This document shows positions 1 to 5,926 of a stretch of DNA of 5,926 nt, one piece after another; the first letter of the stretch is position 1, and the number at the start of each line of letters is the position of its first letter. The notes under the pieces are model-generated. The model saw nothing but the letters and a program-made list of their open reading frames with translations, did not search any database and was not told the DNA's origin. The stretch lies in assembly GCA_009778375.1 (NCBI GenBank), contig WRJW01000130.1, forward strand, positions 1 to 5,926, in the 5' to 3' direction. A program made the translations under genes and the position numbers. The stretch is from Bacteroidota bacterium. Its GTDB lineage: Bacteria; Bacteroidota; Bacteroidia; Bacteroidales; UBA932.

Positions 1-2877
1 AACTATGTATCTATGGGACAAGGAAGCGCAGATGTGTTAATTTTGGTGGATAACGTGGAGGTTCCCAACCTGTCGCTCGTAAACCCCAACGATATCGAAA
101 GTATTTCTACCCTGAAAGACGCTGCCACTACAGCCATATATGGAGCAAGGGCAGCAAACGGGGCAATATTGATCACCACCAAAAAAGGATCTAAGGATGG
201 AAAGATCACCGTTTCGTACAACAACAACTTTGCATGGGGAACCAAGACCAAAGTGCCGGTAAACTCCCGTCCGGACTTGGAGCTGGAATACTCCTGGTTG
301 CAACGCAACGGCAATGCTTTTCGCAATGGTACGGATCCAACCGTTGAGATGACCAATATTGGCGGCGTTAAATACACCCTTGCCTCTGCCCAAAAGACTA
401 AGGAGTATTGGGACAAGTATGGCTTTGGAAAAGAATTCGGAAGCGAAATGGTCGAAGGGCGCGACTTTGAAAAGTCTCCCCTTGGCGGATTCTACTTCTA
501 CAGGGCTTGGGATTTGGAAAACGAATACTACAGAAAATGGGCGCCACAGCAGACGCATAATCTTTCGGTAACAGGAGGTAACGAAACCGTGTCGTACAAC
601 ATCTCCACCGGATTACTGAATCAGTCGGGAATACTGCAGCAGTTTCATGACTATTACACAAGGCTAAACTCAACAGGAAATATCAGTGTAAAAATCAACA
701 AGTTTGTTACCCTTCGTTCCGGATTTATGTTTTCCAAAACCGATCAGGCATCTCCCTTTAACTTTGGAGACAACAATACCTACGATCCCGCTTACTATTT
801 GTATCGATGGTTTAGCACTTATCCATCAGGAACATACAAAGGCATGGAAACCAGAAACGGATTGTATGAACTGCGGCTTGCGGCCGAACATCCCACCAAA
901 GACGAAACGTGGTTTAACCGTGTGAATCTGGGCGCGACCATTAACCTTTTTAACGGATTAACGGCAAATTTTGATTATACCTACAATTTTACCGATTGGG
1001 CGCAAAAGATGATAGGAGGCATTCCAGGCGGTATCAATATGTTTAACGCCTATCCCGTGGGAACCGATATGGACTATCACTATACCACCGCTTTCAGGAT
1101 CGACCGAGATTACATTAGAATGGACAACAGTAAAAATATGCGGAATGCCTACAACGGGTACTTGACCTACAATAAAACCTTTGGAAAACATTTTGTTAAG
1201 CTTATGGCCGGCACCCAAATGGAAGATGCCGAATACGTCAGGAGCTGGTCTCGGAGAGACAATGTAAACGACTATAATTTGCCCGAAATGAGCCTTGCCG
1301 GAGGAAACCAAACCGTAGGATCCGAGCATACATGGTGGTCTACCGTAGGTTTTTTTGGCAGAATCAACTATGAGTTTGCGGACAAATATCTGTTTGAAGT
1401 TAACTTCCGTAGAGACGCATCTTCTAAGTTCAGAGATGGCATGAGGTGGGCATCCTACCCTTCGGGTTCTGCCGCCTGGCGCATCTCAGAAGAAAACTTC
1501 TGGAGGCCGATTAAACCCTACGTGAATTTTCTTAAATTTAGGGGGTCCTATGGATCTGTCGGTAACCAGAACGTGCCAAGCAGTTTATACATTGCCGCTA
1601 TTTCCCAGGGGACCAACATTGGAGATACAAACCTGCGTTACTGGTTGACCAACGGAAGCGTTGCCAATTGGGTGGGAGGTCCCTCCGGTGTCCCCTCCAA
1701 TGGAGGTCCCAGTTTAGTAAATCCCGATTTAACATGGGAGACGCAAACCACTTTAGACCTTGCCATGGATATGAGGTTCTGGAAAGATAAGTTTGGCCTG
1801 ACGGTAGAATGGTACCAAAAAGTATCTTCCAATCTGATCACCCAGGGCGAGGCAATTCCCGCTTCGGTAGGGGCAGCCGCTGCGCGGGTAAACTTTGGAG
1901 AGCTGACCACTAAAGGTATTGAAATTGAACTCAATTTTAACCATGCTTTTCGCAACGGGCTTAGAATATACGCATCCGCCCAATTGTCCGATTATAAAAC
2001 CGTAGTTTCTAAATTTGCCTCGGCAGACGACCCTGCGTGGGATGCTACTTATTACAAAGGCAAAGTGCTGGGCGATATTTGGGGATACAAGGTAGAGCGC
2101 CTCTTTACCAACGATGACTTTGTTTGGGAAGACGGCAAAATTAAAACGGTAGTTATTGACGGTAAGACCATAAACCTCCTTAAAAACTTGGATCCTTCTT
2201 ATCAATGGCTCTTTCAACCCGGCAACAACAGTTTTCGGTTTAGTCCCGGAGACGTAATGTATAAAGACATTAATGGAGACGGGATTATTGATTACGGCGT
2301 AAACCGGTTAAGCGATACCGGAGACCGTACCGTAATCGGAAATGAGCAGCCAAGGTACATCTATGGATTCCGTTTGGGCGCAGCCTGGAAAGGGATTGAC
2401 TTTGACGTATTCTTCCAAGGTGTTGGAAAACGTAACATTTGGGCAACCGGTAATATGATCCTGCCCGGCTGGATGGGATCGGAAGCCAATTTTGCCCACA
2501 CCCTCGATTATTGGAGCGAAGATAACCCCAATGCGTTTTACCCAAGACCCATCGATCATGCCCAGGGAGGAAATGTGTGGAACTACCAAAGAAGCGATCG
2601 CTACCTCCTCAATATGGCTTACTTAAGGTGTAAAACCTTGACTCTTGGCTATTCCCTTCCCAAGCCAATACTCCAGAAAGCCATGATTTACAAGGCAAGA
2701 TTCTATCTAACCGGAGAAAATCTTTTTGAATTTGACAAGTTAGGCAAGATTGCCATTGATCCCGAAACAGACTGGGTTACCACCGGCATGGGCACCACCG
2801 CAAACGACGGCAGGGCATACGGGCGCAGCTACCCATACCGGAGAACCATAGCATTTGGCGTACAAATTGATTTTTAA
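1..2877 (+). CDS. SusC/RagA-family TonB-dependent outer-membrane transporter (3' part, start outside window)
   Basis: The barrel imports a substrate across the outer membrane using TonB energy, with its SusD partner as lid. The frame is open from base 1 to the TAA at 2875-2877, giving 958 residues. The ATG at position 13 lies inside the plug domain and is not the true start. The fragment opens in the plug: VLILVD at residues 12-17, then the SusC/RagA signature with LKDA (38-41), IYGARAANG (46-54) and ITTKKG (58-63). Barrel hallmarks follow: RGSYGSVGNQN (514-524), NPDLTWETQTTLD (574-586), the acidic DINGDG loop (756-761) before DRTVIGNEQPRYIYGF, and FFQGVGKRN. The protein ends in a beta strand with terminal Phe (FGVQIDF), as outer-membrane barrels do. 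Family members usually run to about 1,000-1,130 residues, so roughly 150 N-terminal residues (signal peptide, carboxypeptidase-like domain, early plug) are missing. susD follows after 6 bases. The substrate cannot be inferred; no frameshift or stop interrupts the reading frame. Confidence 0.96.
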   Translation, partial: NYVSMGQGSADVLILVDNVEVPNLSLVNPNDIESISTLKDAATTAIYGARAANGAILITTKKGSKDGKITVSYNNNFAWGTKTKVPVNSRPDLELEYSWLQRNGNAFRNGTDPTVEMTNIGGVKYTLASAQKTKEYWDKYGFGKEFGSEMVEGRDFEKSPLGGFYFYRAWDLENEYYRKWAPQQTHNLSVTGGNETVSYNISTGLLNQSGILQQFHDYYTRLNSTGNISVKINKFVTLRSGFMFSKTDQASPFNFGDNNTYDPAYYLYRWFSTYPSGTYKGMETRNGLYELRLAAEHPTKDETWFNRVNLGATINLFNGLTANFDYTYNFTDWAQKMIGGIPGGINMFNAYPVGTDMDYHYTTAFRIDRDYIRMDNSKNMRNAYNGYLTYNKTFGKHFVKLMAGTQMEDAEYVRSWSRRDNVNDYNLPEMSLAGGNQTVGSEHTWWSTVGFFGRINYEFADKYLFEVNFRRDASSKFRDGMRWASYPSGSAAWRISEENFWRPIKPYVNFLKFRGSYGSVGNQNVPSSLYIAAISQGTNIGDTNLRYWLTNGSVANWVGGPSGVPSNGGPSLVNPDLTWETQTTLDLAMDMRFWKDKFGLTVEWYQKVSSNLITQGEAIPASVGAAAARVNFGELTTKGIEIELNFNHAFRNGLRIYASAQLSDYKTVVSKFASADDPAWDATYYKGKVLGDIWGYKVERLFTNDDFVWEDGKIKTVVIDGKTINLLKNLDPSYQWLFQPGNNSFRFSPGDVMYKDINGDGIIDYGVNRLSDTGDRTVIGNEQPRYIYGFRLGAAWKGIDFDVFFQGVGKRNIWATGNMILPGWMGSEANFAHTLDYWSEDNPNAFYPRPIDHAQGGNVWNYQRSDRYLLNMAYLRCKTLTLGYSLPKPILQKAMIYKARFYLTGENLFEFDKLGKIAIDPETDWVTTGMGTTANDGRAYGRSYPYRRTIAFGVQIDF

Positions 2878-2883
2878 TTTAAT

Positions 2884-4701
2884 ATGAGTATTGCAATGAA
2901 AAAGATTATATTTACACTGACGATTGCACTGTTATGTTTAACATCCTGCAAAGACTATTTAGACAGACCTACCCTGACCTCCTACGATGAATCAAACTTC
3001 TGGAGGAACGAGAATACCGTTCGTATGTATGCTCAAGGCGCGTATATTGCCTATTTTAAAGGATATGGAAGCGGATTTGATTACGGAAACTGGTGTGCCG
3101 GTTACGTTACCTGGGCAGACGAAGACATTAGAACTACTGCATGGGCAACGCAAACCCAAACCACCACATCGGGAAGCGGATGGTCTTTTTCCTGGGTAAG
3201 ACGGCATAATTTAATGCTGGACAGGGTATCCAACTCTGCCACCCTGTCGGACGAAGCCAAAAACCACTGGACAGGGATTGCAAGGTTCTTTAGGGCTTTG
3301 GAGTACGCCGATTTGTGCGCCACCTTTGGAGATATGCCCTATTACGACCACGAAATTTTTGACGGCAATCCCGAAGAACTCTTCAAAGACAGGGATCCTA
3401 TTGGTTTTTGCGTAACCAAAATTATAGAAGATTTTGATTATGCCGCCGCCAACGTAAGGCAAAATGATGGCGTTGCTCAAATTAATCGGGACGTTGTGTT
3501 GGCGTACATGGTAAAAAGATTGTTGTATTTTGGCACTTTACTCAAATACCACAATTTAGACCAAACGGTTTCTACTGCAGCGTTCAACAAGGCCAAATGG
3601 GCAGCCGAAGAGTTGATCAATGGAGGCCGGTATCAAATTTCTGACGATTACAGAGGATTGTTTACCACTCTTAACACGCTTAGAAACAATCCAGAGGTTA
3701 TTTTTTACAGAGAGTATGCCACAAGCTTAGCCAACCACGCCATGCTAACAGTAAGTTATATTGATGGACAAGCCGGAACTACCCTTAGAACCATCAATAA
3801 CTACTTATCTACAGACGGCCTTCCCATTAAACAGTCTCCCCTGTATGCCTATTCGCCAAGTAAAGACTATACCGAAATGGTTAAAAACAGAGATCCGCGA
3901 TTGCTGGCCTCTTTTGCCGACACCCTCAGGGTTCCCTCAGTAACAGGAGGCGGTATTGGCTATTCTACCACAGGGATTGCCACGGTTAAGTTCCAACCCG
4001 TGAACGCCACCATCGACAACATTATTTACCAAAATAGAAATAACATTACGGCGTGTCCTTTAATGAGGTATGGAGAAGTTTTGGTGGCATATGCCGAAGT
4101 AATGGCAGAATTGGGCCAGTTTACCCAAGCAGTTGCCGACGCTTCCATCAATAAGCTACGAAACAGAAGTATACCACACAACGGAGCGACGCTTCCCAAA
4201 CTTCCTCCCATGGTGGTCAGCGGATCGGATATTACCGCAAACAGCGTGGTACTTAACGATCCCGACAGGGATCCTTCCGTTTCTCCAATTTTGTGGGAAA
4301 TCAGACGCGAGCGGATGGCCGAATTGGTATTTGAAGGGCAACGCAAAAGCGACCTTAAGCGCTGGAAAAAGTACAGCTACCTCAGGACCATGGAAACGGA
4401 CGGTCGTCCTTCGGACATAGCCATGGGCGCTCCCTTTAGCCTTTACCGATGGGGTACTACCGGTTATAACCAACTGCACATTCAGTATCCAAATGCCGGA
4501 CAATTTTACGTCTTTTCACCCGGAGATTCTACCAGCATTGCTATTTATAACTTGTATCAAGCTGCAGGGAGAAGAGATTGGGTCGAAGGCGATATTATTT
4601 ATGAAAGACAATATTTTACTTCGCTGCCTACAGAAGAGATTACTTTCTACAAAGACAGAGGGCACAAGCTTACCCAAAACCCAGGTTGGTCGGATCAATA
4701 A
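2884..4701 (+). CDS. SusD/RagB-family outer-membrane nutrient-binding lipoprotein
   Basis: This is a surface lipoprotein that caps the SusC barrel and binds the substrate. It is complete at 605 residues, slightly long for the family. A lipoprotein signal peptide is clear: KK at 6-7, a hydrophobic stretch, and the lipobox LTSC with the lipidated Cys at residue 22. The mature start, CKDYLDRP followed by ESNFW, is typical. The N-terminal SusD-like helical (TPR) half includes ARFFRALEYADLCATFGDMP (133-152). The C-terminal SusD/RagB half has the STDGLP segment (about 309-314), NRDPRL (335-340), EIRRERMAELVFEGQR (472-487) and the closing QNPGW hallmark, so neither end is truncated. Two in-frame ATGs are possible, at 2884 and 2896. 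The second gives the more usual MKK start and 601 residues; neither has a Shine-Dalgarno sequence, which is normal in this phylum. The gene lies 6 bases after susC and its last 7 bases overlap the opposing dihydrouridine synthase gene. The ligand is unknown. Confidence 0.97.
   Translation: MSIAMKKIIFTLTIALLCLTSCKDYLDRPTLTSYDESNFWRNENTVRMYAQGAYIAYFKGYGSGFDYGNWCAGYVTWADEDIRTTAWATQTQTTTSGSGWSFSWVRRHNLMLDRVSNSATLSDEAKNHWTGIARFFRALEYADLCATFGDMPYYDHEIFDGNPEELFKDRDPIGFCVTKIIEDFDYAAANVRQNDGVAQINRDVVLAYMVKRLLYFGTLLKYHNLDQTVSTAAFNKAKWAAEELINGGRYQISDDYRGLFTTLNTLRNNPEVIFYREYATSLANHAMLTVSYIDGQAGTTLRTINNYLSTDGLPIKQSPLYAYSPSKDYTEMVKNRDPRLLASFADTLRVPSVTGGGIGYSTTGIATVKFQPVNATIDNIIYQNRNNITACPLMRYGEVLVAYAEVMAELGQFTQAVADASINKLRNRSIPHNGATLPKLPPMVVSGSDITANSVVLNDPDRDPSVSPILWEIRRERMAELVFEGQRKSDLKRWKKYSYLRTMETDGRPSDIAMGAPFSLYRWGTTGYNQLHIQYPNAGQFYVFSPGDSTSIAIYNLYQAAGRRDWVEGDIIYERQYFTSLPTEEITFYKDRGHKLTQNPGWSDQ
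2947..2949 (+). other. Lipidation cysteine codon of the SusD-like lipoprotein
   Basis: The TGC here encodes Cys22 (counting from the ATG at 2884) in the lipobox L-T-S-C. Signal peptidase II would cut just before it. The following K-D-Y-L-D is the usual mature start of SusD proteins. The acidic residue at +2 would mean inner-membrane retention in E. coli, but that rule does not hold in Bacteroidota, where SusD proteins reach the outer membrane. Confidence 0.85.
4695..4701. other. 7-base tail-to-tail overlap of susD and dusB
   Basis: The susD stop TAA is at 4699-4701 on the + strand. The dusB stop TGA is the complement of 4695-4697, and the last two dusB codons (both Tyr, TAT TAT) cover 4698-4703. 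Both reading frames are well supported at their ends (NPGW-SDQ in SusD; a normal-length C-terminus in Dus), so the overlap is real and not a start or stop miscall. There is no room for a separate terminator between the genes. Confidence 0.93.
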
Positions 4702-5669
4702 TATCTTTCTGCCACTCGGTCTAACAACTCCGGAACCCTCAGAGGGTCATTCTCGGTAACTAAAGCCTGCCTCATTTCCTTGAAATGGGGCAGGCTTTTA
4801 AAATAGCAGCTCAAGTGGCGGCGCATTTCCAAAACTCCTACCCTGGGACCCTTGACTTCTACTGATTTGGCAAAGTGCTTTTTGGCCAACGCCACCTTTT
4901 CCGCTACCGATAACTCCGGAAGCAATGTTCCGGTGTGCACATAGTGTTTACTATCTCTGAATATCCAGGGACGGCCAAAGCTCGCCCGACCGATCATAAT
5001 GCCGTCTACCCCGTAGTTGTCAAAGGCGATCTTGGCGCTTTCGGGGCCGGTAATATCGCCGTTTCCGATGATGGGAATGTGCATACGCGGGTTATTTTTG
5101 ACTGCTCCTATCAGGGTCCAGTCTGCCGCTCCTTTATACAATTGGGCGCGGGTGCGTCCATGAATGGTCAGTGCGGCAATACCTGCATCCTGCAGGCGTT
5201 CGGCCAATTCCACAATAATTTTGCTCTGCTCGTCCCAACCTAATCTTGTTTTTACCGTAACCGGACACGTTACCGCCTGTACGATGGAGCGGGTCATTTC
5301 TATCATTAAATCGGGGGTTTGCAACATGCCTGCACCCGCCCCGCGCTTGGCGATTTTAGGCACCGGACATCCAAAGTTAAGGTCAATGAAATCAGGCCCG
5401 GCAGCTTCCGCTATTTTGGCTGCCTCAATCATCGCCTCCGGCAGGTGTCCGTAAAGTTGAATCCCTATGGGTCGCTCATAATCATATAATTGAAGTTTTA
5501 ATACCGTCTTTTGCGCTTCTCGGGTAAGCCCGTCCGAAGAGACAAATTCGGTAAAAAGCACATCGGCCCCAAATTCCTTGCAAATAAAGCGGAAAGAGGC
5601 ATCTGTGACGTTCTCCATAGGCGCCAGAAACAGCGGACGGACCCCTAAATCAATGTTTCCGATCTTCAT
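4695..5669 (-). CDS. dusB: tRNA-dihydrouridine synthase (DusB-like)
   Basis: This FMN-dependent cytoplasmic enzyme uses NADPH to reduce specific uridines in the tRNA D-loop to dihydrouridine. It has 324 residues from the ATG at 5667-5669, the normal family length. An in-frame TTG at 5673-5675 would add two residues (MP), but the ATG gives the family-typical start MKIGNIDLG. In order one sees the TIM-barrel opening LAPMENVTD (15-23), an FMN-contacting Gln71 (IGIQLYG), DLNFGCPVPKIAKRGAG (96-112) with the catalytic Cys101, VKTRLGW (139-145) with Lys140, IHGRTRAQ (169-176) with His170, and phosphate-binding IGNGDI (201-206) and MIGRA (225-229). The C-terminal tRNA-binding helical domain includes VLEMRRHLSCYFKSLPHFK (279-297). 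All key residues are intact. The subtype is inferred from the overall pattern; the exact uridine modified is not visible. The gene lies 26 bases after a lipoprotein-like gene on the same strand and overlaps susD tail-to-tail by 7 bases. Confidence 0.95.
   Translation of the reverse strand: MKIGNIDLGVRPLFLAPMENVTDASFRFICKEFGADVLFTEFVSSDGLTREAQKTVLKLQLYDYERPIGIQLYGHLPEAMIEAAKIAEAAGPDFIDLNFGCPVPKIAKRGAGAGMLQTPDLMIEMTRSIVQAVTCPVTVKTRLGWDEQSKIIVELAERLQDAGIAALTIHGRTRAQLYKGAADWTLIGAVKNNPRMHIPIIGNGDITGPESAKIAFDNYGVDGIMIGRASFGRPWIFRDSKHYVHTGTLLPELSVAEKVALAKKHFAKSVEVKGPRVGVLEMRRHLSCYFKSLPHFKEMRQALVTENDPLRVPELLDRVAERYY
4762..4798 (+). terminator. Probable rho-independent terminator of the susCD operon, lying inside the dus coding region
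   Basis: The arm at 4762-4778 pairs with 4782-4798 around a 3-base loop (CTT, 4779-4781). That makes 17 consecutive pairs, one of them a T-G wobble (4772/4788). The outer half of the stem contains the GC-rich core GCCTGCC/GGGCAGGC. On the + strand the stem runs into TTTT (4796-4799), then AAAAT, so the U tract is short. The hairpin starts 60 bases after the susD stop, the right place to end the susCD transcript. The same bases encode dus residues near KSLPHFKEMRQAL, a conserved part of that family, so a coding coincidence is not excluded. The length and near-perfection of the stem favour a functional structure. Confidence 0.55.
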
Positions 5670-5672
5670 AGG

Positions 5673-5680
5673 CAAAGTTA
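5673..5680 (-). promoter_or_regulatory. Candidate Bacteroidota -7 promoter element (TAACTTTG) for dusB
   Basis: Read on the - strand this is TAACTTTG, an exact fit to the TAnnTTTG -7 consensus of Bacteroidota housekeeping sigma factor promoters. It sits in the 26-base gap before dusB, ending three bases before the ATG. The transcript would therefore begin at or very near the start codon. I see no convincing TTG-type -33 element at the expected distance upstream. The same 8-base pattern occurs by chance inside susC (for example at 759-766, 1788-1795 and 2010-2017), so the call rests mainly on position. Confidence 0.35.
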
Positions 5681-5695
5681 GCCATGCAGAACTAT

Positions 5696-5926
5696 TTATT
5701 CGCTTAGCGTACGCCTTAGCTTTATGCTAAACCCTTTTTTGGCGCTGCCGTTGTACCAATGACCGTCTCCCCCTTTTAAATCGGAAAACTTAAAGTCAAT
5801 CCTTATGGAATCGGTTTCGAATCGCGGTTCCAAGGCTGGATCTTCCAGTGTAAAGTAAATATAAACAGCATCTGTGGGGACTCCGGCATATTTATATTCA
5901 AAATCTCCGTCGGATTTTGTGTAGAG
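5696..5926 (-). CDS. C-terminal part of a putative lipoprotein resembling the rSAM/lipoprotein-system family (start outside window)
   Basis: The - strand frame is open from the window edge to the TAA at 5696-5698, giving 76 residues with no start codon visible. It opens with LYTKSDGDFEYKY, like the end of a carboxypeptidase-regulatory-like repeat (Y-T-x-x-D-G-x-F). Next come a beta-rich segment VYIYFTLEDPA (21-31), FETDSIRIDFKFSDL (36-50), then KGGDGHWYNG (51-60, positions 5747-5776) and a short basic tail GFSIKLRR. From memory, the order of a TxxDGxF turn, a D-rich strand, 'F-x-T-x-x-I-x-V-x-F-x-D', 'G-D-G-x-W-Y-x-G' and a final 'I-K-L' matches putative lipoproteins encoded beside a radical SAM protein in Bacteroidales (the rSAM/lipoprotein system, function unknown). 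Signal peptide and lipobox would lie to the right of the window. It could also be another small lipoprotein with a carboxypeptidase-like repeat. The gene precedes dusB by 26 bases on the same strand. Confidence 0.7.
   Translation of the reverse strand, partial: LYTKSDGDFEYKYAGVPTDAVYIYFTLEDPALEPRFETDSIRIDFKFSDLKGGDGHWYNGSAKKGFSIKLRRTLSE

Noticed and set aside
13..15. ATG at position 13 as the start of the SusC-like protein
   Set aside because: The frame is open from base 1 and the ATG falls inside the conserved plug domain, so the true start lies outside the window.
3..558. Long open frames on the - strand opposite the start of susC (137 and 173 codons)
   Set aside because: They lie wholly antisense to a conserved plug and barrel region, show no recognizable domain, and overlap each other; they are shadows of susC.
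759..2017. TAnnTTTG matches inside susC (759-766, 1788-1795, 2010-2017) as internal promoters
   Set aside because: They sit deep in conserved coding sequence with no downstream gene start; the short motif is expected by chance.
958..2589. Several 86-154 codon open frames on the - strand opposite susC
   Set aside because: They are mutually overlapping, low in recognizable motifs, and explained by codon bias of the real + strand gene.
4493..4759. 88-codon + strand frame spanning the susD/dusB junction
   Set aside because: It overlaps two well-supported genes in another frame, has no recognizable sequence, and ends just before the terminator-like hairpin; nothing supports translation.
4935..5454. 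Two + strand frames of 102 and 96 codons opposite dusB
   Set aside because: They are antisense to the catalytic core of a conserved enzyme, and their composition is what reverse-complemented Dus codons give.
5673..5675. TTG at 5673-5675 as the dusB start
   Set aside because: The ATG two codons later gives the usual family N-terminus, and the TTG lies inside the candidate promoter element.
1..5926. CRISPR array, tRNA, rRNA, insertion sequence or phage remnants
   Set aside because: No regularly spaced repeats, cloverleaf-like sequences, transposase motifs or terminal inverted repeats were seen; almost all of the window is accounted for by four genes.

Overview
The window looks like ordinary chromosomal DNA from a member of the Bacteroidota, probably the order Bacteroidales. 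The evidence is a SusC/SusD outer-membrane uptake pair, start regions that are A/T-rich and lack Shine-Dalgarno sequences, and a TAnnTTTG-type promoter candidate. A lipoprotein tail resembling the Bacteroidales rSAM/lipoprotein family points the same way. Base composition is moderate and looks even, and I see no sign of recent transfer, insertion sequences, CRISPR arrays, tRNA or rRNA.

Layout. (1) Positions 1-2877, + strand: the 3' end of a susC-like gene for a TonB-dependent outer-membrane transporter. It is cut by the left edge, so the signal peptide, carboxypeptidase-like domain and first part of the plug are missing. (2) Positions 2884-4701, + strand: a complete susD-like lipoprotein gene only 6 bases further on, certainly in the same operon. 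(3) Positions 4695-5669, - strand: a complete tRNA-dihydrouridine synthase gene, tail-to-tail with susD and overlapping its last 7 bases. A strong hairpin at 4762-4798, inside the synthase coding region, is the likely transcription stop of the susCD operon. (4) Positions 5696-5926, - strand: the last 76 codons of another gene, cut by the right edge and 26 bases upstream of the synthase. Its sequence resembles the C-terminus of putative lipoproteins that accompany a radical SAM protein in Bacteroidales.

How the genes work together. SusC and SusD form one outer-membrane machine: the SusD lipoprotein acts as a lid on the SusC barrel, captures a substrate at the cell surface, and TonB energy drives import. 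No enzyme gene follows susD, so the substrate cannot be read from this window. The dihydrouridine synthase is a housekeeping tRNA-modification enzyme with no functional link to the transporter. It may be co-transcribed with the lipoprotein gene or read from its own promoter in the 26-base gap. No stretch longer than 26 bases lacks a gene, so there is no sizeable intergenic region to describe.

I do not see a clearly new system. The points most worth a second look are the terminator-like hairpin embedded in the coding end of the opposing gene, the lipoprotein tail at the right edge (its partner gene would lie outside the window), and the possible leaderless start of the synthase.
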